64,000 bases of DNA, taken from contig NZ_SSOC01000003.1 of NCBI RefSeq assembly GCF_004801295.1, forward strand, positions 496,001 to 560,000, read 5' to 3'. Every line of letters begins with the position of its first letter. Position 1 is the stretch's first letter. The DNA is from Pseudothauera nasutitermitis (GTDB lineage Bacteria; Pseudomonadota; Gammaproteobacteria; Burkholderiales; Rhodocyclaceae). Positions 9,252 through 17,814 of this stretch are shown piece by piece. Position numbers and translations under genes: made by a program. The notes under the pieces are model-generated. The model searched no databases. It was given only the letters and a program-made list of their open reading frames with translations, and had not been told where the DNA came from.

Positions 9252-11933
9252 ATGACCGGAAAATCCAACGTGCTCCTGCAACCCGATCCGGATACGCAGG
9301 AAACGCAGGAATGGCTGGAGGCGCTTGCCGCCGTCGTCGAGCACGAAGGCGCCGAACGCGCCCATTACCTGATCGAGAAACTGATCGAAAGCGCGCGCGA
9401 GGACGGGGTGGACATCCCCTATTCGGCCAACACCCAGTACATCAACACCATTCCGGCCGACGCGCAGCCCGCCTATCCGGGCAACCCGGACCTGGAAATC
9501 AAGCTGCACTCCTATATCCGCTGGAACGCCATGGCGATGGTGGTGCGCGCCAACAAGCACACCAACGTCGGCGGCCACATCGCTTCCTTCGCCTCCGCCG
9601 CCGCGCTGTACGACGTGGGCTTCTCGCATTTCTGGCACGCTCCGTCCGCCGAGCACGACGGCGACATGATCTACTTCCAGGGCCACTCGGTGCCCGGCGT
9701 GTATGCGCGCGCCTTCATGCTCGGCCGCCTCACCGAGGAGCAGATGGACAACTTCCGCCAGGAAGTGTCTGGCCGCGGCATCTCCTCCTACCCGCACCCG
9801 TGGCTGATGCCGGACTTCTGGCAGTTCCCCACCGTGTCGATGGGCCTGGGGCCGCTGCAGGCCATCTACACCGCGCGCTTCACCAAGTACCTGGCCTCGC
9901 GCGGACTGATCGACGCCAAGAAGGCCGAACAGCGCAAGGTGTGGGCCTTCCTGGGCGACGGCGAAACCGACGAGGTCGAATCCCTCGGCGCCATCGGCAT
10001 GGCCGCGCGCGAGAAGCTCGACAACCTGGTGTTCGTCATCAACTGCAACCTGCAGCGCCTGGACGGCCCGGTGCGCGGCAACGGCAAGATCATCCAGGAG
10101 CTGGAAGCCGAATTCCGCGGCGCCGGCTGGAACGTCATCAAGGTGATCTGGGGCACCCACTGGGATGCGCTGTTCGCCCGCGACAAGAAGGGCATCCTGA
10201 AGAAGCGCATGATGGAATGCGTGGACGGCGAGTACCAGACCTTCAAGGCCAAGGACGGCGCCTACGTGCGCGAGCACTTCTTCAACTCCCCGGAACTGAA
10301 GGAACTGGTGGCCGACTGGACCGACGACGAGATCTGGAATCTCAACCGCGGCGGCCACGACATCTTCAAGATCTTCGCCGCCTACCAGGCCGCCACCGAG
10401 CACCAGGGCCAGCCCACGCTGATCCTCGCCAAGACCATCAAGGGCTTCGGCATGGGCCAGGCCGGCGAGGCCATGAACATCTCCCACCAGCAGAAGAAGC
10501 TGGATCTGGACGCCATCCGCCGCTTCCGCGACCGCTTCGGCCTGCCGGTGCCGGACGACAAGCTGGCCGAGCTGCCCTACCTGAAGTTCGAGGAAGGCTC
10601 GCCGGAATACAAGTACATGATGGAGCGCCGCGTGGCGCTGGGCGGCTTCCTGCCGCAGCGCCGCCGCAAGGCGGACGCGCTGGCGGTGCCGGGCCTGGAC
10701 ACCTTCGACGCGCTGCTGAAGGCCTCCGGCGAGGGCCGCGAGCTGTCTACCACGATGGCCATCGTGCGCATCATGAACACCCTGCTCAAGGACAAGCAGA
10801 TCGGCAAGCACGTGGTGCCCATCGTGCCCGACGAATCGCGCACCTTCGGCATGGAAGGCATGTTCCGCCAGTACGGCATCTGGAACCAGCAAGGCCAGAA
10901 GTACGTGCCGGAAGACCATGACCAGCTGATGTTCTACAAGGAATCGACCACCGGCCAGGTACTGCAGGAAGGCATCAACGAGGCCGGCGCGATGGCCGAC
11001 TGGATCGCCGCGGGCACCGCCTACAGCGTGCACAACGTGCAGACCATTCCGTTCTACATCTGCTATTCGATGTTCGGCCTGCAGCGCACCCTGGACCTGT
11101 GCTGGGCGGCGGCCGACCAGCGCGCGCGCGGCTTCCTGATCGGCGGTACCGCCGGGCGCACCACGCTCAACGGCGAGGGCCTGCAGCACGAGGACGGCCA
11201 CAGCCTGCTGCTGGCCAACCTGATCCCCAACTGCGTGTCCTACGATCCCACCTTCCAGTACGAAGTGGCGGTGATCGTGCAGGACGGCCTGCGGCGGATG
11301 TTCGCGGAGCAGGAGGACGTCTATTACTACCTCACGGTGATGAACGAGAACTACGAACATCCCGAGATGCCCGCCGGCGCGGAAGGCCACATCCTCAAGG
11401 GCCTGTACGCCTTCCGCAAGGGCAATGCCTCCAACGGCCCGCGCGTGCAGTTGCTCGGCTCGGGGACGATCTTCCGCGAAGTCATCGCCGCCGCCGACCT
11501 GCTGAAGAACGACTGGGGCGTGGAAGCCGACATCTGGGGCGCGCCGAGCTTCAACGAACTGGCGCGCGACGGCCAGGACGCCGAACGCTGGAACCTGCTG
11601 CATCCGCTCGAAGCGCCGCGTCAGTCGCACGTCGAGAAGCTGCTCAAGGACACCCGTGGCCCGGTCATCGCCGCCACCGACTACGTGCGCCTGTTCGCCG
11701 AGCAGATCCGTCCCTTCGTCAAGCGCACCTACGTGACCCTGGGCACCGACGGCTTCGGCCGCTCCGACACCCGCGAGCAGCTGCGCCACTTCTTCGAGGT
11801 GGATCGCCACTGGGTGACCGTGGCCGCGCTGAAGGCGCTGGCCGACGAGGGCGTGATCGAGCGCGACAAGGTGGCCGCCGCGCTGCTGAAGTACCAGCTC
11901 GACCCCAACAAGCCGAACCCGCTGACGGTCTGA
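9252..11933 (+). CDS. aceE: Pyruvate dehydrogenase E1 component (homodimeric type)
   Basis: E1 decarboxylates pyruvate with thiamine diphosphate and reductively acetylates the lipoyl groups of E2. The 893-residue length is that of the AceE family. The thiamine-diphosphate motif begins GDGETDEVES near residue 236 and continues to the Asn in FVINCNLQRLDG. The ATG at 9252 sits behind AGGAG; an in-frame ATG at 9237 lies ahead of that ribosome site and is rejected. aceF follows after 13 bp and lpdA after that, so the whole complex comes from one operon. Confidence 0.98.
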   Translation: MTGKSNVLLQPDPDTQETQEWLEALAAVVEHEGAERAHYLIEKLIESAREDGVDIPYSANTQYINTIPADAQPAYPGNPDLEIKLHSYIRWNAMAMVVRANKHTNVGGHIASFASAAALYDVGFSHFWHAPSAEHDGDMIYFQGHSVPGVYARAFMLGRLTEEQMDNFRQEVSGRGISSYPHPWLMPDFWQFPTVSMGLGPLQAIYTARFTKYLASRGLIDAKKAEQRKVWAFLGDGETDEVESLGAIGMAAREKLDNLVFVINCNLQRLDGPVRGNGKIIQELEAEFRGAGWNVIKVIWGTHWDALFARDKKGILKKRMMECVDGEYQTFKAKDGAYVREHFFNSPELKELVADWTDDEIWNLNRGGHDIFKIFAAYQAATEHQGQPTLILAKTIKGFGMGQAGEAMNISHQQKKLDLDAIRRFRDRFGLPVPDDKLAELPYLKFEEGSPEYKYMMERRVALGGFLPQRRRKADALAVPGLDTFDALLKASGEGRELSTTMAIVRIMNTLLKDKQIGKHVVPIVPDESRTFGMEGMFRQYGIWNQQGQKYVPEDHDQLMFYKESTTGQVLQEGINEAGAMADWIAAGTAYSVHNVQTIPFYICYSMFGLQRTLDLCWAAADQRARGFLIGGTAGRTTLNGEGLQHEDGHSLLLANLIPNCVSYDPTFQYEVAVIVQDGLRRMFAEQEDVYYYLTVMNENYEHPEMPAGAEGHILKGLYAFRKGNASNGPRVQLLGSGTIFREVIAAADLLKNDWGVEADIWGAPSFNELARDGQDAERWNLLHPLEAPRQSHVEKLLKDTRGPVIAATDYVRLFAEQIRPFVKRTYVTLGTDGFGRSDTREQLRHFFEVDRHWVTVAALKALADEGVIERDKVAAALLKYQLDPNKPNPLTV

Positions 11934-11946
11934 GGAGGAGAGAACG

Positions 11947-13581
11947 ATGAGCCAGTTGATCGAAGTGAAGGTTCCGGACATCGGCGACTTCTCCGAGGTG
12001 CCGGTGATCGAATTGTTCGTCAAGGTCGGCGACACCATCGCCGTCGATGACGCCATCGCCACGCTGGAATCCGACAAGGCCACCATGGACGTGCCCTCCT
12101 CGGCCGCCGGCGTGGTCAAGGAAGTGCTGGTCAAGATCGGCGACAAGGTCGGCGAAGGCAGCCTGCTGATCAAGGTGGAAGCCGCGGACGGCGCCGCCGC
12201 GCCCGCCCCGCAGGCCGCGGCCCCGGCTGCCACGGCTCCTGCCGCACCGGCACCCGCCGCGGCCCCGGCCGCCGGCGGCGTGGTCGAGGTGAAGGTGCCG
12301 GACATCGGCGATTTCTCCGACGTGCCGGTGATCGAGCTGTTCGTCAAGGCCGGCGACACCATCGCCGTCGATGACGCCATCGCCACGCTGGAATCCGACA
12401 AAGCCACCATGGACGTGCCCTCCTCGGCCGCCGGCGTGGTCAAGGAAGTGCTGGTCAAGATCGGCGACAAGGTTTCCGAAGGCGCCGTGCTGATCAAGGT
12501 GGAAGCCGCAGGCGCCACTGCCCCGACCCCCGCCGCACAGGCGGCAAGCGCGCCTGCCGCCCCGCCGGCACCGACGCCGGCGGCCGTTCCGGTTGCCGCA
12601 GCCGCTCCTGCCGCCTCCCAGGCCGCCGGCGCACCGTCGGCGGTCAAGCTGGGCGGCAAGGTGCACGCCAGCCCCTCGGTGCGCGCCTATGCGCGCGAAC
12701 TGGGCGTGGATCTGGCCCAGGTGAAGGGCAACGGGCCGAAGGGCCGCATCACCCAGGCCGACGTCACCGCCTTCATCAAGGGCGCGATGCAGACCGGCGT
12801 GGTGCCGGGCAAGACGCCGGCCTCCGCCGGCGCCAGCCTGGGCGGCGGCCTGGATCTGCTGCCGTGGCCCAAGGTGGATTTCGCCAAGTTCGGCGAGATC
12901 GAGGTCAAGCCGCTGTCGCGCATCAAGAAGATCTCCGGCCAGAACCTCGCCCGCAACTGGGTGATGATCCCGGCGGTGACCTATCACGAGGACGCCGACA
13001 TCACCGACCTGGAAGCCTTCCGGGTGGCGATGAACAAGGAACACGAGAAATCCGGCAAGAAGCTCACCATGCTCGCCTTCATCATCAAGGCCTCGGTGCG
13101 CGCGCTACAGGAATTCCCCGAGTTCAACACCTCGCTCGACGGCGACAACCTGGTCTACAAGAAGTACTTCAACATCGCCTTCGCCGCCGACACGCCCAAC
13201 GGCCTGGTGGTGCCGGTGGTCAAGGACGCCGACAAGAAGAGCGTGTTCGAGATCGCAGCGGAAACCGGCGCGCTGGCCAAGAAGGCGCGCGACGGCAAGC
13301 TGGGCCCGGCCGACATGTCCGGCGCCTGCTTCACCATCTCGTCGCTGGGCGGCATCGGCGGCACCTACTTCGCACCCATCGTCAATGCGCCGGAAGTCGC
13401 CATCCTCGGCGTCAACAAGTCGGTGATGAAGCCGGTGTGGGACGGCAAGCAGTTCGTGCCGCGCCTGACCCTGCCCATGTCGCTGACCGCCGACCACCGC
13501 GTCATCGACGGTGCGCTGGCGACCCGCTTCAACGTGTACCTGGCGCAACTGCTGGCGGACTTCCGCCGCGTGATGCTGTAA
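11947..13581 (+). CDS. aceF: Dihydrolipoamide acetyltransferase, pyruvate dehydrogenase E2
   Basis: E2 transfers the acetyl group to CoA and forms the core of the complex. The 544 residues contain two lipoyl domains (about 5-78 and 115-188, each with ESDKATMD around the lipoylated Lys) joined by Ala/Pro-rich linkers. The peripheral-subunit-binding domain follows (about 238-275, HASPSVRAYARELGVD), then the catalytic domain (about 310-544) with the active-site DHRVIDGA near residue 517. The DNA of the two lipoyl domains is almost identical (see the repeat entry). The ribosome site is GGAGGAGA before the ATG. Confidence 0.98.
   Translation: MSQLIEVKVPDIGDFSEVPVIELFVKVGDTIAVDDAIATLESDKATMDVPSSAAGVVKEVLVKIGDKVGEGSLLIKVEAADGAAAPAPQAAAPAATAPAAPAPAAAPAAGGVVEVKVPDIGDFSDVPVIELFVKAGDTIAVDDAIATLESDKATMDVPSSAAGVVKEVLVKIGDKVSEGAVLIKVEAAGATAPTPAAQAASAPAAPPAPTPAAVPVAAAAPAASQAAGAPSAVKLGGKVHASPSVRAYARELGVDLAQVKGNGPKGRITQADVTAFIKGAMQTGVVPGKTPASAGASLGGGLDLLPWPKVDFAKFGEIEVKPLSRIKKISGQNLARNWVMIPAVTYHEDADITDLEAFRVAMNKEHEKSGKKLTMLAFIIKASVRALQEFPEFNTSLDGDNLVYKKYFNIAFAADTPNGLVVPVVKDADKKSVFEIAAETGALAKKARDGKLGPADMSGACFTISSLGGIGGTYFAPIVNAPEVAILGVNKSVMKPVWDGKQFVPRLTLPMSLTADHRVIDGALATRFNVYLAQLLADFRRVML
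12028..12473 (+). repeat. Near-identical direct repeat encoding the two E2 lipoyl domains
   Basis: Bases 12028-12149 and 12352-12473 (122 bp, offset 324) differ at one position only, a synonymous change in the Lys codon. A third, diverged copy lies in lpdA at about 13670-13780. Such identity at synonymous sites suggests recent duplication or gene conversion. Confidence 0.9.
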
Positions 13582-13591
13582 GGAGATCGCC

Positions 13592-15367
13592 ATGAGTCTC
13601 GTGGAAATCAAGGTTCCTGACATCGGCGACTTCGATTCGGTGCCCATCATCGAACTGTTCGTCAAGGCCGGCGACAGCATCAATGTGGACGACGCCATCT
13701 GCACGCTGGAATCCGACAAGGCAACGATGGACGTGCCGTCCTCCGCCGCCGGCGTGGTCAAGGAAGTGCTGGTCGCGGTCGGCGACAAGGTCGGCGAAGG
13801 CAGCGTACTGCTGAAGATCGAAGCCGGCGCGGCGGCAAGCGCCCCGGCTCCGGCGGCCCAGGCCGCAACCCCGGCTGCGCCGGCCGCCACGCCAGTGGCT
13901 GCCCCCGCGGCCGCCGCCCACAGCGGCGGCGCCGATGCCGAATACGACGTGGTCGTGCTCGGCGGCGGCCCGGGCGGCTATTCGGCCGCCTTCCGCGCCG
14001 CCGACCTCGGCCTCAAGACCGCCATCGTCGAACGCTATTCCACCCTGGGCGGCGTGTGCCTGAACGTCGGCTGCATCCCCTCCAAGGCGCTGCTGCACGT
14101 GGCTGCGGTGATCGAGGAAGCGGAGCACGTCAGCACCGCCGGGGTCAGCTTCGCCAAGCCGACGGTGGACGTGGACGCATTGCGCCGCCACAAGGAAGGC
14201 GTGATCGCCAAGCTCACCGGCGGCCTCGGCGGCATGGCCAAGGCGCGCAAGGTGGACATCGTGCGCGGCTACGGCAACTTCCTCGACCCGCATCACATCG
14301 CGGTCGAGGAAACCACCGGCAGCGGCCAGGACAAGACCGGCATCAAGAAGGTGGTGAAGTTCAAGCACTGCATCATCGCCGCCGGCAGCGCGGCCGTGCA
14401 CCTGCCCTTCATCCCCAGGGATCCGCGCATCGTCGGCTCCACCGGCGCGCTGGAACTGCGCCAGGTGCCCGGCAAGATGCTGGTCATCGGCGGCGGCATC
14501 ATCGGCCTGGAAATGGCCACGGTGTATTCCACGCTGGGCGCCAGGATCGACGTGGTAGAAATGATGGACGGCCTGATGCAAGGGCCGGACCGCGACGCGG
14601 TCAAAGTGTGGGAGAAGCAGAACGCCCACCGCTTCGACAAGATCATGCTCAAGACCAAGACGGTCGCGGTCGAAGCCAGGGACGACGGCATCTACGTCAC
14701 CTTCGAAGGCGAAGGGGCTCCGGCCGAACCGGCCAAGTACGACCTGGTGCTGCAATCCGCCGGGCGCTCGCCCAACGGCAACAAGATCAGCGCCGACAAG
14801 GCCGGCGTGGTCGTCGGCGAACGCGGCTTCATCCCGGTGGACGCGCAGATGCGCACCAACGTGCCGCACATCTTCGCCATCGGCGACGTCGTCGGCCAGC
14901 CCATGCTCGCCCACAAGGCCGTGCATGAGGGCCACGTCGCTGCCGAAGTGATCGCCGGGCACAAGGCCGCCTTCGACGCCACGGTGATCCCCGGCGTGGC
15001 CTACACCCATCCCGAAGTGGCCTGGGTGGGCTACACCGAGGCGCAGGCCAAGGCCGAGGGCAAGAAGGTCGACGTCGCCAAGTTCCCCTGGGCCGCCAGC
15101 GGCCGCGCCATCGCCAACGGCGCGGACTTCGGCTTCACCAAGCTGATCTTCGACGCCGAGACGCATCGCGTCATCGGTGGCACCATCGTCGGCCCCTCTG
15201 CCGGCGACATGATCGGCGAAGTCTGCCTGGCCATCGAAATGGGCGCCGACGCGGTGGACATCGGCAAGACCATCCACCCGCACCCCACCCTGGGAGAAAG
15301 CGTGGGCATGGCCGCCGAAGTCGCGCACGGCAGCTGCACCGACCTGCCGCCGCAGCGCAAGAAGTAA
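13592..15367 (+). CDS. lpdA: Dihydrolipoamide dehydrogenase E3 with N-terminal lipoyl domain
   Basis: E3 reoxidises dihydrolipoamide with FAD and NAD+. The first 80 residues are an extra lipoyl domain (Lys near residue 43 in ESDKATMD), followed by an Ala/Pro linker. The flavoprotein begins near residue 118 with the FAD motif GGGPGGYSAAFRAADLG. The redox disulfide is in GGVCLNVGCIPSKALL (about 156 and 161), and the C-terminal HPHPTLGES supplies the catalytic His-Glu pair. The 591-residue length is typical of the lipoyl-bearing E3 found with AceE/AceF in Neisseria and related betaproteobacteria. Confidence 0.97.
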   Translation: MSLVEIKVPDIGDFDSVPIIELFVKAGDSINVDDAICTLESDKATMDVPSSAAGVVKEVLVAVGDKVGEGSVLLKIEAGAAASAPAPAAQAATPAAPAATPVAAPAAAAHSGGADAEYDVVVLGGGPGGYSAAFRAADLGLKTAIVERYSTLGGVCLNVGCIPSKALLHVAAVIEEAEHVSTAGVSFAKPTVDVDALRRHKEGVIAKLTGGLGGMAKARKVDIVRGYGNFLDPHHIAVEETTGSGQDKTGIKKVVKFKHCIIAAGSAAVHLPFIPRDPRIVGSTGALELRQVPGKMLVIGGGIIGLEMATVYSTLGARIDVVEMMDGLMQGPDRDAVKVWEKQNAHRFDKIMLKTKTVAVEARDDGIYVTFEGEGAPAEPAKYDLVLQSAGRSPNGNKISADKAGVVVGERGFIPVDAQMRTNVPHIFAIGDVVGQPMLAHKAVHEGHVAAEVIAGHKAAFDATVIPGVAYTHPEVAWVGYTEAQAKAEGKKVDVAKFPWAASGRAIANGADFGFTKLIFDAETHRVIGGTIVGPSAGDMIGEVCLAIEMGADAVDIGKTIHPHPTLGESVGMAAEVAHGSCTDLPPQRKK

Positions 15368-15391
15368 TCCCTCCCCGCCCTGTGCGGCTAC

Positions 15392-15427
15392 GGCCGGCCG
15401 AACCTCCGGGCTCCGCCGGCCTTTTTT
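15392..15427 (+). terminator. Rho-independent terminator after lpdA
   Basis: GGCCGGC (15392-15398) pairs with GCCGGCC (15415-15421) and is followed by six T. It ends the aceE-aceF-lpdA transcript. Confidence 0.85.
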
Positions 15428-15446
15428 CGCTTCAATGTGATGATTT

Positions 15447-15461
15447 TGTTGCAATGCACAA
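15447..15461. promoter_or_regulatory. PHB-repressor-like site, upstream copy at the phasin gene
   Basis: TGTTGCAATGCACAA lies just upstream of the -35 box. It is identical, on the opposite strand, to the site at 9064-9078 before aceE. Confidence 0.5.
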
Positions 15462-15468
15462 ATTCAGC

Positions 15469-15496
15469 TTGACAGCACGGCAGCAACGCTTAAACT
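15469..15496 (+). promoter_or_regulatory. Sigma-70 promoter of the phasin gene
   Basis: A consensus TTGACA (15469-15474) is separated by 16 bp from TAAACT (15491-15496). The start point would fall near 15503, inside the downstream repressor-like site. Confidence 0.65.
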
Positions 15497-15500
15497 GCAA

Positions 15501-15515
15501 TTGTGCACCGCAACA
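15501..15515. promoter_or_regulatory. PHB-repressor-like site overlapping the phasin start point
   Basis: TTGTGCACCGCAACA matches the site before aceE at 13 of 15 positions and overlaps the expected +1. This is where a repressor such as PhaR would block initiation. No phaR gene is in the window. Confidence 0.5.
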
Positions 15516-15576
15516 AATGCCTGTCGGATCGGCAGACTGAGCGGCTCCGTATCCTTCCCAACCTCAGGAGATCATC

Positions 15577-16134
15577 ATGATCACGACCCCCGAAAAGCTC
15601 GCAGCCACCAACAAGGCCGCCGTCGAATCCCTGCTCGGCGTCAGCGCCGCCGCCGTGGCTTCCGCCGAGCGCCTGGCCGCCCTCAACCTCAACACCGCCC
15701 GCGCCCTCATCGAGGACAGCATGAGCAGCATCAAGGCCCTGTCCGAGGCCAAGGATCCGCAGGCCTTCCTCGCCGTGCAGCAATCCCTGGTCCAGCCGGG
15801 CACCGGCAAGCTGGTCGCCTACTACCGCGGCGTGTATGAAATCGCCACGCAGAACCAGGAAGAAATCACCCGCCTGCTGGAAACCCGCTTCGCCGAGCTG
15901 AACAAGGATCTCAACGCCGCCCTGGAAGCCGCCGCCAAGTCCGCGCCGGCCGGTTCCGACGTCGCCATCGCCGCGGTCAAGAGCGCCCTGGCCGCCGCCA
16001 ACGCCACCTACGACAACGTCACCAAGGCCACCCGCCAGGTCGTGGACATCACCGAGGCCAATGTGACGAACGCCACCACCGCCGCCGTCAAGGCGGTCGA
16101 CGCGGTCACCAAGCAGACCCGCAAGAGCGCCTGA
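15577..16134 (+). CDS. phaP: Phasin (PHB granule-associated protein)
   Basis: Phasins coat polyhydroxybutyrate granules and control their size and number. The 185-residue product is Ala-rich and wholly helical in character, with no Cys or Trp. It has the phasin_2 pattern (KALSEAKDPQAFLAVQQSLV, then YYRGVYEIATQNQEEITRL) and a Lys-rich C-terminal tail ending KQTRKSA. AGGAG precedes the ATG. It is monocistronic between two terminators, with its own strong promoter and two repressor-like sites. The matching PHA synthase gene is 25 kb away at 41361-43094. Confidence 0.92.
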   Translation: MITTPEKLAATNKAAVESLLGVSAAAVASAERLAALNLNTARALIEDSMSSIKALSEAKDPQAFLAVQQSLVQPGTGKLVAYYRGVYEIATQNQEEITRLLETRFAELNKDLNAALEAAAKSAPAGSDVAIAAVKSALAAANATYDNVTKATRQVVDITEANVTNATTAAVKAVDAVTKQTRKSA

Positions 16135-16170
16135 GCGCCCTTCCGCCGCGCCCATCCGGGCGTGGCAAAA

Positions 16171-16210
16171 GAAATGAATACGGGCGCCCAGCGGCGCCCG
16201 TATTCATTTC
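16171..16210. terminator. Perfect 17-bp bidirectional terminator hairpin
   Basis: Bases 16171-16187 and 16194-16210 pair without mismatch around a 6-nt loop. The AT-rich ends give short T/A runs on both strands. It separates the phasin gene from the convergent minus-strand gene. Confidence 0.85.
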
Positions 16211-16231
16211 AATATCTGCGAAAACACACCG

Positions 16232-16861
16232 TTACCCAGCCCACAATCCACGCAACTTGGTCAGTGCCACCTGCAACCAGGACGCCCCATCGGGCGACAG
16301 CAACCATGCCAGCGCCGCACAGTTGAGCGCCACGGTGATCCAGAATGTCACCTGGAACGAGGTCTTCGCGGACTTGTGCCTCAGCATCTGCTGCGCCACC
16401 AAGGCCCCAGGCCAGCCGCCCAGCAGTCCGAACAGATGCAGCGTGCTCTCCTGCGTTCGCCACTGATTGCGCACTGCGGCAGACTTATCCAGCGCATACG
16501 CCAGAAACGCAACGACACTGGCCGCCAGGTAGAACCACAACCCCTCGATCGGCAAGCGCCCCATCCGCACCGCCAGCAGCACGAACAGCAGAAAACCGAG
16601 CGCAACGCCCAGCGCGAGCAGCTTGGGCCCCGAAAGGCGCCTCACACGATGCCTGCCGGCATAAGCCACCGCGCGTGCCCGCGCTCGCCCTTCGGCATCC
16701 TGGACGAGTTCATAGCTCACCACTTCGCCTCCTTCCGGCCGGAAACGTCGGTCCGTGAAGGCGCTGATATGCGCGAATACCTGCTCACCGCCACCTTCCG
16801 GCGTGATGAAGCCGAATCCTCTATCGTCGTTCCAGTTACTGACCTGACCTTGCCTGCGCAT
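16232..16861 (-). CDS. Cold-shock domain fused to DUF1294 membrane protein
   Basis: Residues 1-65 form a cold-shock (OB-fold) domain with the RNP-like motifs GFGFITPE and VFAHISAF. About four hydrophobic segments follow. The second half is DUF1294, with the motif string YALDKSAAVRNQWRTQESTLH, GGWPGALVAQQMLRHKSAK and a final SFQVTFW. The 209-residue fusion is a recurrent architecture in proteobacteria, but its role is not established. The nucleic-acid-binding domain would face the cytoplasm at the inner membrane. It converges on phaP. Confidence 0.85.
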   Translation of the reverse strand: MRRQGQVSNWNDDRGFGFITPEGGGEQVFAHISAFTDRRFRPEGGEVVSYELVQDAEGRARARAVAYAGRHRVRRLSGPKLLALGVALGFLLFVLLAVRMGRLPIEGLWFYLAASVVAFLAYALDKSAAVRNQWRTQESTLHLFGLLGGWPGALVAQQMLRHKSAKTSFQVTFWITVALNCAALAWLLSPDGASWLQVALTKLRGLWAG

Positions 16862-16939
16862 GTGGAGAGCCGTGGAAACCCGAAGTGGCTTTTATATATG
16901 CATGACACGCACCGGACAATGCTGCGGCCCGGGTAAACG

Positions 16940-16974
16940 AAAAAAAAGCGGGGCACCGATTGGTGCCCCGCTTT
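16940..16974 (-). terminator. Terminator of the tRNA-Ser/tRNA-Arg transcript
   Basis: A 13-bp perfect stem (16945-16957 with 16962-16974) is followed by a T run on the minus strand. It lies 8 bp downstream of the tRNA-Arg CCA end. Confidence 0.9.
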
Positions 16975-16981
16975 GCGAATC

Positions 16982-17058
16982 TGGCGCGCCCGGAAGGATT
17001 CGAACCTCCTACCCCCTGGTTCGTAGCCAGGTACTCTATCCAGATGAGCTACGGGCGC
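16982..17058 (-). tRNA. tRNA-Arg (anticodon ACG)
   Basis: This is a 77-nt cloverleaf on the minus strand. The acceptor is GCGCCCG/CGGGCGC, the anticodon loop CTACGAA gives ACG (read as ICG), the T-arm is GGTTCGAATCC, and CCA is encoded. It is co-transcribed with tRNA-Ser, 57 bp upstream. Confidence 0.96.
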
Positions 17059-17115
17059 TCTCGAAAGAAGCGAGATTTTAGCAGCTGTTTTTGCCTCGTC
17101 AAGCTTTTTCGTTAC

Positions 17116-17208
17116 TGGCGGAGAGGGGGGGATTCGAACCCCCGTGCCAGGTTTCCCTGACCATCCGATTTCGAGTCGGCGCCGTTATGACCGCTTCGGT
17201 ACCTCTCC
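17116..17208 (-). tRNA. tRNA-Ser (anticodon CGA)
   Basis: This is a 93-nt class II tRNA on the minus strand with the long variable arm typical of Ser. The acceptor is GGAGAGG/CCTCTCC with discriminator G, the anticodon loop is CTCGAAA (anticodon CGA, reading UCG), and CCA is encoded. Confidence 0.95.
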
Positions 17209-17243
17209 GCTTTCCCGGCAACTCGATGTTTCCGGGAGGGCGC

Positions 17244-17249
17244 ATTATA
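17244..17249 (-). promoter_or_regulatory. -10 box of the tRNA-Ser/tRNA-Arg promoter
   Basis: A perfect minus-strand TATAAT sits 35 bp upstream of the tRNA-Ser 5' end. A plausible, weak -35 (TGCAAA) lies 16 bp further upstream. Confidence 0.5.
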
Positions 17250-17285
17250 CGCACAAGTATCGCGCTTTGCACCAGCCCGAGGCGC

Positions 17286-17657
17286 TCAGGCGACGCTTGC
17301 CGGACGGGCGGTACGGGGCAGCAACTCTTCGTAGGCGCGCACCGCTTCGGCCGCGTACATGAGGGTCGGACCGCCGCCCATGTAGGCGCACACGGACAGG
17401 GTTTCCATCAGTTGTTCGCGGGTGACGCCGAGACGGATCAGCGCCTTCACATGGAAACCGATGCAGCCATCGCAGCGCGAGGCCACGCCGATGGCCAGGG
17501 CGATGAGCTCCTTGTGCAACGCCGAAAGACTGCCCTCGGCCAGCGCGCCCTTGGCCATCGCGCCGAATCCTTTCATCGTTTCGGGCGCCTCGCTTCTCAA
17601 GACTTCCAGGGCCTTGGAAAGGTCGTTGGTGATCTGCGCGAAGGATTTACCGGACAT
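17286..17657 (-). CDS. Carboxymuconolactone decarboxylase / AhpD-family protein
   Basis: The 123-residue protein has the AhpD-like core with Cys62, Cys65 and His69 in RCDGCIGFHVKAL, the redox-active CxxC-x3-H of peroxidase-type members. The C-terminal GGGPTLMYAAEAVRAYEEL is typical of the short CMD branch. A role as a thiol peroxidase or disulfide reductase is more likely than ring-lactone decarboxylation, since no aromatic pathway is nearby. It lies between the tRNA promoter and the divergent mltF. Confidence 0.85.
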   Translation of the reverse strand: MSGKSFAQITNDLSKALEVLRSEAPETMKGFGAMAKGALAEGSLSALHKELIALAIGVASRCDGCIGFHVKALIRLGVTREQLMETLSVCAYMGGGPTLMYAAEAVRAYEELLPRTARPASVA

Positions 17658-17814
17658 GCTTCCACTCTCAATATGTTAGAAATTACTAATATACAGATAA
17701 ATGCAGAGGCAGCCTACTTCCACACGCTCTTTTGCCGCCGAAATTGATCCACGCGGTTGCCGGCCTGCCCGCGCTCGACCACAATCACCACGCCCGAATC
17801 GAACGGAACTGCTT

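Noticed and set aside
9180-12659. A 1159-residue open frame on the minus strand opposite aceE and aceF
   Set aside because: It is the antisense shadow of two certain genes in GC-rich DNA; its product is low-complexity and matches nothing.
11965-13780. Repeated blocks that might suggest a repeat array or CRISPR
   Set aside because: The repeats are in-frame lipoyl domains and Ala/Pro linkers; there are no short palindromic repeats with unique spacers.
17701-17814. Longer N-terminus for mltF starting at ATG 17701
   Set aside because: No ribosome site, and it would bury the lipoprotein signal 38 residues inside the protein.
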